A DNA stretch of 64,000 nt, taken from contig NZ_JAAGLT010000001.1 of NCBI RefSeq assembly GCF_010548275.1, positions 806,001 to 870,000 on the forward strand. The letters are read 5' to 3'. Source of the DNA: Streptomyces sp. SID12488 (GTDB lineage Bacteria > Actinomycetota > Actinomycetes > Streptomycetales > Streptomycetaceae). Of the stretch, positions 8,883-18,996 are shown in pieces. The translations under genes and the position numbers were made by a program. The first letter of the stretch is position 1. The number at the start of each line of letters is the position of its first letter. The notes below the pieces were generated by a model. It made no database searches. It saw nothing but the letters and a program-made list of their open reading frames with translations, and was not told the origin of the DNA.

Positions 8883-9872
8883 GTGATCTCTCCGGTCTCC
8901 TCGATGCCCCGGAGCGCCCACCGGCAGCGGCCGGAGGCGACTCCCTACGTCGACCTCACCCGCGCCGAGTGGAGCGCGCTGCGCGACAAGACGCCTCTCC
9001 CCCTCACGGCCGAGGAGGTGGAGAAGCTGCGCGGTCTGGGCGATGTCATCGACCTGGACGAGGTGCGGGACATCTACCTCCCGCTCTCCCGCCTCCTCAA
9101 CCTCTACATCGGCGCCACGGACGGGCTGAGAGGCGCCCTGAACACCTTCCTGGGTGAACAGGGCGCCCAGACCGGCACCCCGTTCGTCATAGGCGTCGCG
9201 GGATCGGTAGCCGTAGGCAAATCAACCGTCGCCCGTCTCCTCCAGGCACTGCTCTCACGCTGGCCCGAACACCCGCGCGTAGAACTGGTGACCACGGACG
9301 GCTTCCTGCTCCCCACCGAGGAGCTGACGTCCCGTGGCCTGATGTCACGCAAGGGCTTCCCCGAGTCGTACGACCGCCGGGCCCTCACCCGCTTCGTCGC
9401 GGACATCAAGGCCGGGAAGGACGAGGTCACGGCCCCCGTCTACTCCCACCTCATCTACGACATCGTCCCCGACAAGAAGCTCACGGTCCGCCGCCCCGAC
9501 ATCCTGATCGTCGAGGGCCTGAACGTCCTCCAGCCCGCCCTCCCCGGCAGCGACGGCCGCACCCGCGTCGGCCTCGCCGACTACTTCGACTTCAGCGTGT
9601 ACGTCGACGCCCGCCCCGAGGACATCGAGCGCTGGTACCTCAACCGCTTCCGCCGGCTGCGCGAGACGGCGTTCCAGAACCCGTCCTCGTACTTCCGCAA
9701 GTACACGCAGGTGTCGGAGGAGGAGGCCCTGGACTACGCCCGCACCACCTGGCGCACCATCAACAAGGTGAACCTCCTGGAGAACGTGGCTCCCACCCGG
9801 GGCCGCGCCACCCTCATCATCCGCAAGGGCCCGGACCACAAGGTGCAACGACTCAGCCTGCGCAAGCTGTAG
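8883..9872 (+). CDS. coaA: Pantothenate kinase, type I (bacterial CoaA)
   Basis: A 329-residue cytoplasmic kinase that phosphorylates pantothenate, the first step of coenzyme A synthesis. The P-loop reads [17 protein letters not shown], and the family blocks [29 protein letters not shown] and VEGLNVLQ follow in order, as in E. coli CoaA. The C-terminal [17 protein letters not shown] is also characteristic. The GTG at 8883 is the longest start; an ATG at 8904 is a possible alternative because the first conserved block ([13 protein letters not shown]) begins later. It is a stand-alone gene; the next gene starts 45 bases downstream with its own promoter. Confidence 0.96.
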   Translation: MISPVSSMPRSAHRQRPEATPYVDLTRAEWSALRDKTPLPLTAEEVEKLRGLGDVIDLDEVRDIYLPLSRLLNLYIGATDGLRGALNTFLGEQGAQTGTPFVIGVAGSVAVGKSTVARLLQALLSRWPEHPRVELVTTDGFLLPTEELTSRGLMSRKGFPESYDRRALTRFVADIKAGKDEVTAPVYSHLIYDIVPDKKLTVRRPDILIVEGLNVLQPALPGSDGRTRVGLADYFDFSVYVDARPEDIERWYLNRFRRLRETAFQNPSSYFRKYTQVSEEEALDYARTTWRTINKVNLLENVAPTRGRATLIIRKGPDHKVQRLSLRKL

Positions 9873-9905
9873 CCCCGCCACAACCTGCGCCGCACATGGC
9901 CCGGT

Positions 9906-9917
9906 TACCCTGCCCCC
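9906..9917 (+). promoter_or_regulatory. -10 hexamer TACCCT placed for leaderless transcription of the DUF389 gene
   Basis: The hexamer TACCCT (9906-9911) fits the Streptomyces -10 pattern TANNNT and stops exactly six bases before the ATG at 9918. There is no Shine-Dalgarno sequence in the gap. That spacing puts the transcription start on the A of the ATG. Confidence 0.5.
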
Positions 9918-10856
9918 ATGCTCCACCTACGCCTCATCACCCCGGCCGACAGAACCGACGACGTGGTCCGCCTGATCGAGAAGACGGTCGGCACCACCCA
10001 CCTCGTCGTCCTCCCCGGCGCCGCCCGCAACCCCGCCGGGGACGTCGTGATGTGTGACGTGGCACGGGAAGCGGGCGACGAACTCATCGCCGGTCTAAGG
10101 GAGTTGGACCTCGACACGACCGGTTCGATCGCCGTGGAGAACATCGACCTGTCGCTCTCCAAGCGCGCCGACAAGGCGGAGAAGGAGGCGCCGGGCGAGG
10201 GTGCGGACGCGGTTCTGTGGGAGCACCTCGCGGACGCGACGCACGAGGAGTCGACACTGTCGATCACGTACGTCGCCTTCATCACGCTCGCCACGATGAT
10301 CGCGGCCTGCGGCGTGGTCCTCGACAACGCGATCCTGATCGTCGGCGCGATGGCGGTCGGCCCGGAGTTCGGCCCCCTGGCCGGCCTGAGCACAGCCCTC
10401 GTCCAACGCCGCCCGAGACTGGCGGCCCGCTCACTGATCGCCCTGCTGGTGGGCTTCGCGGCGGCGATGCTGGTGACGGTCGGCTTCAGCCAATTCATGG
10501 ACGCCGTCGGCCTGTTCACCGAGGCGAAACTGGAGGCGGACCGCCCCAACACCGGCTTTGTCTACGCCTACGACTGGTTCTCGTTCGTCGTGGCGGTCCT
10601 GGCCGGCGTAGCCGGCACCCTTTCCCTGACATCGGCGAAGTCCGGCGCCCTGGTAGGTGTCGCCATCTCCGTGACAACGATCCCGGCCGCCGCGAACGCG
10701 GCAGTGGCCCTGAGCTACGGCGACACCAACCAGACCACGGGCTCCACCATCCAGCTCCTCCTGAACCTCCTGGGCATCATCCTGGCCGCCACACTCACAC
10801 TCCTGGCCCAGAAATGGCTGTGGAGCAGGCAGAGAAAATCACCGCGAGCTGTCTGA
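9918..10856 (+). CDS. DUF389 family membrane protein
   Basis: A 312-residue integral membrane protein. An N-terminal cytoplasmic domain of about 110 residues (MLHLRLITPADRTDDVVRLIE...) is followed by five or six hydrophobic helices from about residue 115 (SITYVAFITLATMIAACGVV, NAILIVGAMAVGPEFGPLAG). That last block, a Gly/Pro-rich membrane turn, is the hallmark of the DUF389/TIGR00341 family. The biochemical function of the family is not established. It follows coaA in the same direction, but its own -10 element suggests independent expression. Confidence 0.88.
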   Translation: MLHLRLITPADRTDDVVRLIEKTVGTTHLVVLPGAARNPAGDVVMCDVAREAGDELIAGLRELDLDTTGSIAVENIDLSLSKRADKAEKEAPGEGADAVLWEHLADATHEESTLSITYVAFITLATMIAACGVVLDNAILIVGAMAVGPEFGPLAGLSTALVQRRPRLAARSLIALLVGFAAAMLVTVGFSQFMDAVGLFTEAKLEADRPNTGFVYAYDWFSFVVAVLAGVAGTLSLTSAKSGALVGVAISVTTIPAAANAAVALSYGDTNQTTGSTIQLLLNLLGIILAATLTLLAQKWLWSRQRKSPRAV

Positions 10857-10860
10857 GACG

Positions 10861-10941
10861 CGCCCCCATAGGGGCGCGGGGCTCTGACATTTGCGGCTCC
10901 GCCGCGTGGGCGCGACAAGCCACGACGAACCCGCGGCCCAC
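10861..10941. repeat. Dispersed Streptomyces intergenic repeat, copy 1
   Basis: The stretch CCCATAGGGGCGCGGGGCTC followed by a GCGGCTCCGCCGC palindrome and CGCGACAAGCCACGACG is one copy of a small palindrome-rich element that recurs at 16013-16060 and 16723-16772. It lies between the convergent DUF389 gene and glmM, so it may also serve as a transcription end point. Confidence 0.7.
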
Positions 10942-10980
10942 AACGAAACAGATCCCCCACCCCGAACCCGGCACCGCGAA

Positions 10981-12339
10981 CTACCCCAAGGCGGACTTCA
11001 CGACATCCGCCAACCGCCCAGCCACAGACCGAGCCTGATCAATATCCGCCGCCTCGACCATCACCCGAACCAACGGCTCGGTCCCGGAAGGCCGCAACAA
11101 CACCCGCCCCGTAGCCCCCAGTTCACGCTCGGCATCAGCAACCGCAGCCGCCAGCTCGGCCGAAGAGCCCACCCGTGTCCGGTCCACATCAGGCACATTC
11201 ACCAGCACCTGCGGCAACCGCACCATCACCGCAGCGAGATCCTTCAGCGTACGACCGGTCTGCGCGATCCGAGCCGCCAGCAGCAACCCGGTCAGCGTCC
11301 CGTCACCGGTGGTCGCGTGGTCCGAGATGATCACGTGCCCTGACTGCTCACCGCCCAGCGCGTACCCGTGCTCCTTCATCTCCTCCAGCACATAACGGTC
11401 CCCGACCGCCGTCTGGATCAGAGACAGCCCTTCCCGCTCCATCGCCAGCTTGAAGCCCAGGTTGGACATCACCGTCGCGACAACGGTGTCGGCACGCAGT
11501 ACGCCACGCTCCCGCATCGCCAGCGCGAGTACGGCCATGATCTGGTCGCCGTCCACCTCCTCGCCGGTGTGGTCGACAGCGAGGCAGCGGTCGGCGTCAC
11601 CGTCGTGGGCGATGCCGAGGTCGGCGCCGTGTTCGAGTACGGCGGCCTGGAGCTTGCCGAGGTGGGTGGAGCCGCAGCCGTCGTTGATGTTGAGGCCGTC
11701 CGGCTCCGCGCCGATGGTGACGATCTCGGCGCCGGCCCGGGTGAACGCCTCGGGCGAGACCAGGCTGGCAGCGCCGTGCGCCTCGTCCAGCACGACCTTC
11801 AGACCGTCCAGCCGGTTCGGAAGCACCCCGACGAGATGGGTGACGTACTGCTCGAAGCCCTCGTCGTACGACCGCACCCGGCCCACACCGCCGCCCGTCG
11901 GACGGTCCCAGGGAGCGCCGGTGCGGTGCTCCTCGTACACCGCCTCGATCCGCTCCTCCAGCTCGTCGTCGAGTTTGTGGCCGCCCCGGGCCAGGAACTT
12001 GACGCCGTTGTCCGGCATGGCGTTGTGGCTGGCCGAGAGCATCACGCCGAGGTCGGCTTCCAGCTCGGCGGTGAGGAAGGCGACCGCCGGGGTGGGCAGC
12101 ACGCCGACCAGCAGGACGTCGACGCCCGCGCTGGCGAGGCCCGCGACCACGGCGGCCTCCAGGAACTCCCCTGACGCACGTGGGTCCCGTCCGACCACGG
12201 CGACCGGCCGGTGGCCCTCGAACGAACCCGCCTCGCCGAGTACATGGGCCGCCGCGACGGACAGGCCGAGAGCCAGCTCGGCCGTCAGGTCCACATTGGC
12301 GACACCGCGCACGCCGTCCGTGCCGAAGAGTCGTCCCAC
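10981..12339 (-). CDS. glmM: Phosphoglucosamine mutase
   Basis: A 452-residue cytoplasmic mutase converting glucosamine-6-phosphate to glucosamine-1-phosphate. The start is the GTG at 12337-12339, with GGAGGA six bases upstream, and it yields the family N-terminus [14 protein letters not shown]. The phosphoserine loop is [12 protein letters not shown], with predicted phosphoserine Ser104. The Mg-binding loop [12 protein letters not shown] and the sugar-binding EQSGHVI are intact, and the C-terminal phosphate loop is [13 protein letters not shown]. It follows GlmS in the pathway but is a separate transcription unit. Downstream of the mutase towards 10981 lies the dispersed repeat. Confidence 0.97.
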   Translation of the reverse strand: MGRLFGTDGVRGVANVDLTAELALGLSVAAAHVLGEAGSFEGHRPVAVVGRDPRASGEFLEAAVVAGLASAGVDVLLVGVLPTPAVAFLTAELEADLGVMLSASHNAMPDNGVKFLARGGHKLDDELEERIEAVYEEHRTGAPWDRPTGGGVGRVRSYDEGFEQYVTHLVGVLPNRLDGLKVVLDEAHGAASLVSPEAFTRAGAEIVTIGAEPDGLNINDGCGSTHLGKLQAAVLEHGADLGIAHDGDADRCLAVDHTGEEVDGDQIMAVLALAMRERGVLRADTVVATVMSNLGFKLAMEREGLSLIQTAVGDRYVLEEMKEHGYALGGEQSGHVIISDHATTGDGTLTGLLLAARIAQTGRTLKDLAAVMVRLPQVLVNVPDVDRTRVGSSAELAAAVADAERELGATGRVLLRPSGTEPLVRVMVEAADIDQARSVAGRLADVVKSALG

Positions 12340-12565
12340 TGGTGTCCTCCGAAGATGCTGGAATGTGCGCACTGTACGTACGTACGGCTCATGCGCTGAG
12401 GTGCCTGGTTGTCGTGCGGCTCATGCCGAGTGTCCATGCCCGACCTGGCTACGTATATCCCCTGTGCCTGTTTCCAGGCTGTCGGGTGCGTTCCCCGATC
12501 CTGCACCGCAGGCCTGTGATAGGTAGCCAAGAGCCTCTGACAGCTGACGTCCCCTGTAAACGAAC

Positions 12566-12598
12566 CGCCCCGACGGCACGGAAAGTGCCGCCGGGGCG
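12566..12598 (-). terminator. Terminator of the rplM-rpsI operon
   Basis: The arms CGCCCCGACGGCAC and GTGCCGCCGGGGCG pair over 13 of 14 positions around a GGAAA loop. On the minus strand a short T-rich stretch (GTTCGTTT) follows. It lies 41 bases beyond the rpsI stop. Confidence 0.85.
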
Positions 12599-12639
12599 AT
12601 GCGTACGGGACGTGTGAAACGTCCGAGAACAGCGAGCGA

Positions 12640-13176
12640 TTAACGCTTGCTGTACTGCGGGGCCTTGCGGGCCTTCTTGAGACCGGCCTTCTTGCGCTCG
12701 ACCGCGCGGTCGTCACGACGGAGGAAGCCGGCCTTCTTGAGGGCGGCGCGGTTGTTGTCCACGTCGGCCTCGTTCAGCGCACGGGCCACACCGAGGCGCA
12801 GGGCGCCGGCCTGACCGGAGACACCGCCACCCGTGATGCGGGCGACAACGTCATAGCGGTTGTCGAGCTCGAGCACCTTGAAGGGCTCGTTGACTTCCTG
12901 CTGGTGCACCTTGTTGGGGAAGTAGTCCTCAAGGGTGCGACCGTTGATCTTCCACTTGCCGGTGCCCGGGACGATCCGGACGCGGGCGATGGCGTTCTTG
13001 CGACGGCCCAGGCCGGCGGCCGGCTGCGGGTCGCCGAAGCGGCCGTCGAGGGCCTCCGCGTACTCGCCCTCGGCTACGGGCGCCTCGGACTCGGTGGTGT
13101 AGCTCTCGACGTCGGCGTTCTCGAACTCGACATCGGCGTTCTCGTCGAGCGGCTGCTCGACAGTGGTCTCGGCCAC
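12640..13176 (-). CDS. rpsI: 30S ribosomal protein S9
   Basis: A 178-residue protein. The S9 core runs from about residue 52 ([19 protein letters not shown]) to the invariant basic tail ending APQYSKR, whose last residues reach the P-site tRNA. Ahead of the core is an acidic extension of about 50 residues (rich in Glu, Asp, Ala) absent from E. coli S9. Similar extensions are common in actinobacterial S9 proteins. It is co-transcribed behind rplM with a 42-base gap and ends at a strong terminator. Confidence 0.98.
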   Translation of the reverse strand: MAETTVEQPLDENADVEFENADVESYTTESEAPVAEGEYAEALDGRFGDPQPAAGLGRRKNAIARVRIVPGTGKWKINGRTLEDYFPNKVHQQEVNEPFKVLELDNRYDVVARITGGGVSGQAGALRLGVARALNEADVDNNRAALKKAGFLRRDDRAVERKKAGLKKARKAPQYSKR

Positions 13177-13218
13177 GATTCTCCTCAGAATTCTCTACGT
13201 CTTAGGGGGTGGCCGGAA

Positions 13219-13662
13219 CTACTGCGCGACCTGGGTGATCTCGAACGGCACCGGCTGCTGGGCAGCGTGGGGGTGCTGGTCGCCCGAGTAGACCTTCAGC
13301 TTCGAGAGGCACTGACGGCCCAGGGTGTTCTTGGGGATCATGCCCTTGATGGCCTTCTCGACGGCCTTCTCGGGGTTCTTCGCCAGAAGCTCGTCGTAAC
13401 GGACGGAGCGCAGACCACCCGGGTAACCGGAGTGGCGGTACGCCATCTTCTGGGTCTTCTTGTTGCCGGAGAGGTGCACCTTGTCGGCGTTGATGATGAT
13501 GACGAAGTCACCAGCGTCGACGTGGGGCGCGTAAATCGGCTTGTGCTTGCCGCGCAGAATGTTCGCGGCAGTGGTGGCCAGACGGCCCAGGACGACATCC
13601 TGGGCGTCGATGACGTACCACTGGCGAGTGATGTCGCCGGGCTTAGGGCTGAACGTACGCAC
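13219..13662 (-). CDS. rplM: 50S ribosomal protein L13
   Basis: A 147-residue protein starting [19 protein letters not shown], with the L13 signatures [30 protein letters not shown] and [13 protein letters not shown]. It binds 23S rRNA early in 50S assembly. It is the first gene of the conserved rplM-rpsI operon. The start is an ATG at 13660-13662. Confidence 0.98.
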   Translation of the reverse strand: MRTFSPKPGDITRQWYVIDAQDVVLGRLATTAANILRGKHKPIYAPHVDAGDFVIIINADKVHLSGNKKTQKMAYRHSGYPGGLRSVRYDELLAKNPEKAVEKAIKGMIPKNTLGRQCLSKLKVYSGDQHPHAAQQPVPFEITQVAQ

Positions 13663-14091
13663 TTCGTAGCCTTCGCTTCTTCAGTGGATGGGTCCTGACA
13701 CATGGCATCACTGAAGCGATCGTGCAGCTGGGGACGACAATTGCCGGGATCGATGCCCGTATGCCGCCCACTGGAAACTGCTCCAGGGAACCTACGTAAG
13801 GGCCTCTCGCGTGAGAACGACGAAGCCGATACGCATAACGAATGCCCAGGCTACCCGCGCTGCCCCGGACGGGTCAAAACGAGCCCGGCGGGCACGGGGC
13901 GAACACAGGCGGACGGGCACGTGTAGACCCGCCCAACGGCCGCCGCAACGGACAGTACGGGCCGGTGCGTCAGAAACCCACCTGAACCCCGACCGAACCC
14001 TGACCGCGCCCCGACCGCGTTACCCCTGTGGCCCATGAGAAGGCCCTGAGACGCATCGGCACAGGGGTTGCACGGCGTCTAAGATGCGCCC
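13663..14091. other. Gap between rplM and a divergent gene; promoter region
   Basis: This 429-base gap must contain the rplM operon promoter and leader (minus strand) and the promoter of the gene at 14092. I see no open frame with coding character in it and no clear ribosomal-protein binding mimic. A long untranslated leader for rplM is likely but its start cannot be fixed by eye. Confidence 0.4.
14080..14091 (+). promoter_or_regulatory. -10 hexamer TAAGAT placed for leaderless transcription
   Basis: TAAGAT (14080-14085) is a good TANNNT -10 element and is separated by exactly six bases from the ATG at 14092, with no ribosome-binding site between. The geometry matches that upstream of the genes at 9918 and 36936. 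Confidence 0.55.
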
Positions 14092-15006
14092 ATGAGCTTT
14101 GGGCAGGGGGGACCTCAGTGGGATCCCTGGAAACCGAATTCCCCGCAACAACCGTGGGACGACCAGAGCGGCCGGGCCCCGCAGCAGCCGTGGGGCGGCC
14201 AGATCGGCGGCCAGGCCCCCGACTGGGCGGCGCTCGCCGACGCGTCCGAGACCCGTAACAGACGCCGCAGACTCCTGCTGATCGTCGCGGCCGCGGTGGC
14301 CACCGTCGGCGTGGGCACGGCCGTCGCGATGGCCGTGGTCAACGCGGACGGCGGCAACCAGGCCTCCAACAAGCCGACCTCCGGCCTGCCCGCCACCGCG
14401 GACATCCCCAGCGACACCGCTTCGACGGCGCCGTCGTTCGCGCCGACGAGCGCCCCTCCGCCACTGGATCCGAAGGACTTCATATCCAGTGCGAAGAAGG
14501 ACACGGCGGCGCTGAACCCCGACATCCTCTTCCCCGGTACGCAGCTGACGATGGGCGAGCGCCTCTACAAGAAGGGCCCGACCGCCGACACGACGAACTG
14601 CGCGTCGGCCGCGAAGAGCACCCTTCCGAAGATCCTCACGGACAACAGGTGCACGCGCTTCCTGCGCGTCACGTACAGCAAGGACGGCATCGCGGTGACG
14701 GTCGGCGTGGCCGTCTTCGACACCGAGGCGCAGGCCACGAAGGTCAAGACCACGGCGGACAAGAAGAGCATCGTCGAGTCCCTGTCCGGCGGCGGCGTCC
14801 CGACCTTCTGCCGCGCGGCGATCTGCCGCTCGACGACCAACTCCTACGGCCGTTACGCCTACTTCACGATCGCCGGCTTCACCGACGGCAAGAACGTGAC
14901 GACGAAGAGCACAGACGTCTTCACCACGGGCGACGACCTGGCCGAGTTCGCCTTCCGCCAGATCAGACGCCGCGGCGAGGCCCAGGCGTCGGCGGCCAGC
15001 CAGTAG
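14092..15006 (+). CDS. Membrane-anchored protein with Gln/Pro/Trp-rich N-terminus, unknown function
   Basis: A 304-residue protein with a cytoplasmic tail rich in Gly, Gln, Pro and Trp (repeated QQPW near residues 19 and 31), one membrane helix at about residues 62-82 (RLLLIVAAAVATVGVGTAVAM after an RNRRRR anchor), a Thr/Ser/Pro linker, and an extracellular domain of about 170 residues. That domain contains four Cys (NCASA, NRCTRF, FCRAAICR), suggesting two disulfides. The architecture resembles many actinobacterial envelope proteins with proline-rich tails, but I do not recognise the outer domain. It is convergent with truA across a perfect inverted repeat. Confidence 0.85.
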   Translation: MSFGQGGPQWDPWKPNSPQQPWDDQSGRAPQQPWGGQIGGQAPDWAALADASETRNRRRRLLLIVAAAVATVGVGTAVAMAVVNADGGNQASNKPTSGLPATADIPSDTASTAPSFAPTSAPPPLDPKDFISSAKKDTAALNPDILFPGTQLTMGERLYKKGPTADTTNCASAAKSTLPKILTDNRCTRFLRVTYSKDGIAVTVGVAVFDTEAQATKVKTTADKKSIVESLSGGGVPTFCRAAICRSTTNSYGRYAYFTIAGFTDGKNVTTKSTDVFTTGDDLAEFAFRQIRRRGEAQASAASQ

Positions 15007-15034
15007 TACACCCGAGGCCCCCCTCCCCCGCTCG

Positions 15035-15067
15035 CAATGGCCGACGATCACTGATCGTCGGCCATTG
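15035..15067. terminator. Perfect bidirectional terminator
   Basis: Two 16-base arms (CAATGGCCGACGATCA and its exact complement) flank a single base. In RNA a few central pairs would open to form the loop. It lies between two convergent genes and should stop transcription from both sides. Confidence 0.85.
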
Positions 15068-15099
15068 AACGTCGTGCACTTCCCAGCACCTTCACCTTC

Positions 15100-15945
15100 T
15101 CAGTGCACTTCGCCCCGCACCCGCCGGGCCTGCAACTGCCGCCCGGCAAGCTGGTCGTCCGCCGGATAGGCGACCTCCTCCAGGGTCAGCCCGTACGGCC
15201 GTACGACGTGGACGGCACTGTCACGCACCCGCGCGTCCAGCACCCGCCGCGGCCACTCCACATCCCGGTGCCCGTCGCCCACGAACAGCAGCGCGCCGAC
15301 CATGGAACGCACCTGGTTGTAGCAGAACGCGTCGGCGCGGACCTCGATCTCGACGACACCGTCCAGCCGCCGGCGTACCCCGAAGTCGAGGACCTCACGA
15401 ACCGTCGACGCGCCCTCGCGCTTCTTCGCGTACGCGGCGAAGTCATGCTCCCCGACAAGGGACTTGGCAGCGGCGTCCATGGCGGCGACGTCCAACTCCC
15501 AGTCGTGCCAGAGCACATGGTTGCGCAGCAACGGATCCACCCCACCGGCTCGATCACCGACCCGGTACACGTAACGCCGCCACAGGGCGGCGAACCGCGC
15601 GTTGAACCCGGCCGGCGCCTCCACCGCACTCCACACCCGCACGTCCTTGCCGAGCCGCCCGGCAAGGCGCTTGAGCAGCTTCTCCCGATGCTCGCCCCAC
15701 ACCTCCACCGGCAGATCGACATGGGCGACCTGCCCCCGGGCATGCACCCCGGCATCGGTACGCCCGGCCACGGTCAGCTCGTACGTGGCCTCCCCGGACC
15801 GGGTCACCGTCCGCAGGGCGTCCTCGATCTCCCCCTGCACGGTCCGCCGTCCCCCGGGCTGCCTGGCCCACCCGGAGAACGCGGTGCCGTCATAGGAAAG
15901 GTCCAGCCGCACCCGCACGAACCCGGGCTCCACGTCATCACTCAC
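15100..15945 (-). CDS. truA: tRNA pseudouridine(38-40) synthase
   Basis: A 281-residue enzyme isomerising uridines 38-40 of the tRNA anticodon stem. The catalytic Asp64 lies in the [13 protein letters not shown] motif. Other family blocks are [17 protein letters not shown] at the N-terminus and [16 protein letters not shown]. The start is a GTG at 15943-15945. It lies just downstream of rplQ on the same strand, a common bacterial arrangement, but a U-rich terminator in between indicates at least partial separation from the rpoA-rplQ transcript. Confidence 0.96.
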   Translation of the reverse strand: MSDDVEPGFVRVRLDLSYDGTAFSGWARQPGGRRTVQGEIEDALRTVTRSGEATYELTVAGRTDAGVHARGQVAHVDLPVEVWGEHREKLLKRLAGRLGKDVRVWSAVEAPAGFNARFAALWRRYVYRVGDRAGGVDPLLRNHVLWHDWELDVAAMDAAAKSLVGEHDFAAYAKKREGASTVREVLDFGVRRRLDGVVEIEVRADAFCYNQVRSMVGALLFVGDGHRDVEWPRRVLDARVRDSAVHVVRPYGLTLEEVAYPADDQLAGRQLQARRVRGEVH

Positions 15946-15971
15946 ACAGAGATCCTCTCAACAACACAAAA

Positions 15972-16002
15972 GCGGGCCCGCCCTCGAAAGGAACGGACCC
16001 GC
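15972..16002 (-). terminator. Rho-independent terminator after rplQ
   Basis: The arms GCGGGCCCG and CGGACCCGC (on the plus strand) form nine pairs including one G-U. On the minus strand the hairpin is followed directly by TTTTGTG, one of the few real T-tracts in this window. It ends the infA-rplQ transcript. Confidence 0.85.
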
Positions 16003-16012
16003 CAACGCCCTA

Positions 16013-16060
16013 AAGGGGCGCGGGGAACTGCGCGACAAGCCACGACGGCGCCGCGGCCTT
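16013..16060. repeat. Dispersed Streptomyces intergenic repeat, copy 2
   Basis: The canonical form AAAGGGGCGCGGGGAACTGC followed by GCGACAAGCCACGACGGCGC. It shares GGGGCGCGGGG and CGCGACAAGCCACGACG with copy 1 at 10861-10941. It is placed between rplQ and its terminator. Confidence 0.75.
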
Positions 16061-16086
16061 CAACGCACAGTCCCCCGGCAGAACGC

Positions 16087-16611
16087 TTACGCGTCCTTGG
16101 ACTCCTCGGCGGCGGCCTCATCAGCCTTGGTCACATCGACCTTGGCGTCCTCGACCTGGGTCTCCTCGGCCTTGGCCTCAACAACGGCCTCGCTGTCCTT
16201 CGCGGAGCGCTTCGTCGCCGCCTCGGCCTCACCGGTGGCCTGCTGGGCCACGGTCAGGGCCTCCACCAGCTCGATGACAGCCATGGGCGCGTTGTCGCCA
16301 CGACGGTTACCGATCTTGGTGATACGGGTGTAACCACCCGGGCGGTTGTCGTAGCGCGGGCCGATCTCGGTGAAGAGCGTGTGCACGATGCTCTTGTCCG
16401 TGATGACCTGGAGCACCTGACGGCGGTTGTGAAGGTCGCCCTTCTTCGCCTTGGTGACCAGACGCTCGGCGTACGGACGAAGCCGGCGCGCCTTCGCCTC
16501 GGTGGTCGTGATCTTGCCGTGCTCGAAGAGCGACTTCGCGAGGTTCGCAAGAAGCAGCTTCTCGTGCGCGGCGCTGCCGCCCAGACGGGCGCCCTTGGCA
16601 GGCTTCGGCAT
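16087..16611 (-). CDS. rplQ: 50S ribosomal protein L17
   Basis: A 174-residue protein. The L17 core ([56 protein letters not shown]) fills the first 120 residues. The last 50 residues are a highly charged Ala/Glu/Lys/Asp tail not found in E. coli L17. It is the last gene of the alpha operon, 187 bases after rpoA. Confidence 0.98.
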   Translation of the reverse strand: MPKPAKGARLGGSAAHEKLLLANLAKSLFEHGKITTTEAKARRLRPYAERLVTKAKKGDLHNRRQVLQVITDKSIVHTLFTEIGPRYDNRPGGYTRITKIGNRRGDNAPMAVIELVEALTVAQQATGEAEAATKRSAKDSEAVVEAKAEETQVEDAKVDVTKADEAAAEESKDA

Positions 16612-16722
16612 GGTTTCTCCTAGGTGTCTGCCCCGGCCGTATCAGGTACCGAAGTCAGTATCCGAGCGGGCGGATGCCCGTCGAAGATCCGGCCACCTCT
16701 TTCAAGATGCCCGGAGGCTCCG

Positions 16723-16772
16723 CGCCCCGTGAGGGGCGCAGGCTGCGCGACCAACCACAGCGGTCCCGCAGC
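16723..16772. repeat. Dispersed Streptomyces intergenic repeat, copy 3 (diverged)
   Basis: CGCCCCGTGAGGGGCGCAGG followed by CTGCGCGACCAACCACAGCG and a GGTCCCGCAGCC segment. It aligns with copies 1 and 2 but has more changes. It sits in the rpoA-rplQ gap, so it is inside an operon transcript and could fold in the mRNA. Confidence 0.55.
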
Positions 16773-16798
16773 CAAATTCAGGCCGCCTCGCAAAGCGA

Positions 16799-17821
16799 CT
16801 AGTACTGCTCTGTCTCCACAAAGCCCGCATCCACGTCGTCGTCGGCGCCAAAGGCGTCAACCGCGGCGGTCGGGTCGAACCCGGGAGGCGAGTCCTTGAG
16901 AGCAAGACCCATCCCGGCAAGCTTAGCCTTGACCTCGTCGATCGACTTCGCACCGAAGTTACGGATGTCGAGCAGGTCCGCCTCGGAACGAGCCACGAGC
17001 TCACCCACGGAGTGGATGCCCTCGCGCTTCAGGCAGTTGTACGACCGAACGGTGAGCTCAAGCTCCTCGATCGGCAGCGCGAGATCAGCGGCCAGCGCGG
17101 CATCGGTCGGGGACGGGCCCATGTCGATGCCCTCGGCGTCGATGTTGAGCTCACGTGCGAGCCCGAACAGCTCGACCAGCGTCTTACCGGCGGAAGCCAT
17201 CGCGTCACGGGGACGCATGGACTGCTTGGTCTCGACGTCGACGATCAGCTTGTCGAAGTCGGTGCGCTGCTCGACACGCGTGGCCTCGACCTTGTACGTG
17301 ACCTTCAGAACCGGCGAGTAGATCGAGTCGACCGGAATACGCCCGATCTCCTGACCGACCTGCTTGTTCTGCACAGCCGAGACGTAGCCGCGACCGCGCT
17401 CGACGGTCAGCTCAACCTCCAGCTTGCCCTTGCCGTTGAGCGTGGCGAGGACGAGATCGGGGTTGTGCACCTCGACACCGGCCGGCGGCGCGATGTCGGC
17501 GGCGGTGACGAGACCCGGCCCCTGCTTGCGCAGGTACATCACGACCGGCTCATCGTGCTCACTGCTGACCACGAGCTGCTTGATGTTGAGGATGAGGTCG
17601 GTGACGTCCTCCTTGACACCCGGCACGGTGGTGAACTCGTGCAGAACGCCGTCGACGCGGATGCTGGTGACAGCCGCACCCGGAATCGAGGACAGCAGAG
17701 TCCGGCGGAGGGAGTTACCGAGGGTGTAGCCGAATCCCGGCTCCAGTGGCTCGATGACGAACCGGGAGCGGAACTCGTCGACGACTTCTTCGGTCAACGA
17801 GGGACGCTGAGCGATCAGCAT
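16799..17821 (-). CDS. rpoA: DNA-directed RNA polymerase subunit alpha
   Basis: A 340-residue subunit. The N-terminal assembly domain shows [20 protein letters not shown], followed by a linker and the C-terminal domain that contacts UP elements and activators ([37 protein letters not shown]). A short acidic tail ([14 protein letters not shown]) ends the protein. It is transcribed from the alpha operon downstream of rpsK, with a 114-base gap. Confidence 0.99.
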   Translation of the reverse strand: MLIAQRPSLTEEVVDEFRSRFVIEPLEPGFGYTLGNSLRRTLLSSIPGAAVTSIRVDGVLHEFTTVPGVKEDVTDLILNIKQLVVSSEHDEPVVMYLRKQGPGLVTAADIAPPAGVEVHNPDLVLATLNGKGKLEVELTVERGRGYVSAVQNKQVGQEIGRIPVDSIYSPVLKVTYKVEATRVEQRTDFDKLIVDVETKQSMRPRDAMASAGKTLVELFGLARELNIDAEGIDMGPSPTDAALAADLALPIEELELTVRSYNCLKREGIHSVGELVARSEADLLDIRNFGAKSIDEVKAKLAGMGLALKDSPPGFDPTAAVDAFGADDDVDAGFVETEQY

Positions 17822-17881
17822 GTGGAAATCCTTCAGTCATGGACACCCGCTATTTGATGCCCGACTAGTAATACAAGGGTA

Positions 17882-17915
17882 CGGGCGGCACGCCTCCGAA
17901 GAGCCGTACCGCCCG
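17882..17915 (-). terminator. Possible intercistronic hairpin between rpsK and rpoA
   Basis: CGGGCGG (17882-17888) pairs with CCGCCCG (17909-17915), with partial pairing further in. There is no T-tract. It could be a partial terminator or an mRNA processing/stability element that sets the rpoA level relative to the ribosomal genes. Confidence 0.35.
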
Positions 17916-17935
17916 AAACCTAAGACAACCGCAAC

Positions 17936-18340
17936 TCAGACGCGACGGCGCTTGGGCGGACGGCAGCCGTTGTGCGGGGTCGGGGTGACGTCCTGGATGG
18001 AGCCGACCTCGAGACCGGTGGCCTGGAGCGAACGGATCGCGGTCTCACGACCCGAACCCGGACCCTTCACAAACACATCAACCTTGCGCATGCCGTGCTC
18101 CTGCGCGCGACGGGCAGCCGACTCGGCGGCCATCTGCGCGGCGAAGGGGGTGGACTTGCGCGAGCCCTTGAAGCCGACGTGGCCGGCGGAGGCCCAGGAG
18201 ATCACGTTGCCCGCGGGGTCCGTGATCGAGACGATCGTGTTGTTGAACGTGCTCTTGATGTGAGCGTGCCCATGAGCGACGTTCTTCTTTTCCTTGCGGC
18301 GCACCTTCTTGGCAGCGCCCTGACGACCCTTGGGGGGCAT
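17936..18340 (-). CDS. rpsK: 30S ribosomal protein S11
   Basis: A 134-residue protein with the S11 features [40 protein letters not shown] and the tail [18 protein letters not shown]. It binds the 16S platform next to S6/S18 and contacts mRNA near the E site. It follows rpsM by 69 bases. Confidence 0.98.
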   Translation of the reverse strand: MPPKGRQGAAKKVRRKEKKNVAHGHAHIKSTFNNTIVSITDPAGNVISWASAGHVGFKGSRKSTPFAAQMAAESAARRAQEHGMRKVDVFVKGPGSGRETAIRSLQATGLEVGSIQDVTPTPHNGCRPPKRRRV

Positions 18341-18409
18341 CTACTACTCCTACGGGGAGGTGGTCGGTCCTACAGCGAAGACCGCTGATGAAGCGTTGTC
18401 CGCTGAGGA

Positions 18410-18790
18410 CTACTTCTTGCCCGGCTTCTTCTTGCCGGCGATGGCGCGACGCGGGCCCTTGCGGGTACGAGCGTTCGTGCTGGTGCGCTGACCGTGGACG
18501 GGCAGGCCACGGCGGTGGCGAATACCCTGGTAGCAGCCGATCTCGATCTTCCGGCGAATGTCGCCCTGGATCTCGCGACGGAGGTCACCCTCGGTCTTGA
18601 AGTGAGCGTCCACGTACTCGCGGATCGCGACGAGCTGCTCCTCGGAGAGGTCCCGAACACGGATGTTCGGGTCGATGCCCGTCTCCGCCAGCGTCAGCTG
18701 GGAAAGGGTCCGGCCGATGCCGAACACGTAGGTAAGGGCGACCTCCACACGCTTTTCACGCGGGATGTCAACACCGGAAACGCGTGCCAT
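18410..18790 (-). CDS. rpsM: 30S ribosomal protein S13
   Basis: A 126-residue protein. [20 protein letters not shown], the HhH-like segment [11 protein letters not shown], and the basic C-terminal tail [19 protein letters not shown] identify S13, which contacts tRNA in the P site and bridges to L5. A 206-base gap, with a small hairpin (arms CCCCGG/CCGGGG at 18866-18884), separates it from rpmJ upstream. Confidence 0.98.
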   Translation of the reverse strand: MARVSGVDIPREKRVEVALTYVFGIGRTLSQLTLAETGIDPNIRVRDLSEEQLVAIREYVDAHFKTEGDLRREIQGDIRRKIEIGCYQGIRHRRGLPVHGQRTSTNARTRKGPRRAIAGKKKPGKK

Positions 18791-18996
18791 TCAATGGCTC
18801 CAGTTGTCGTTCGGAGGTCTTCCACAAGACCGTTTCCCAGCCGCCGTATGAGGTACGAACTGGGTCCCCGGCCTCCGACCGGGGGTATCAACTCCGCTGA
18901 ACGATGAATCACCGAACTTCGGACCTGGGCCCTGCGTATGAACATGTACTGCTCGCGTCGCGCGAATTTCTGCGGGTGCAGAAGGTGGGTCGTGCG

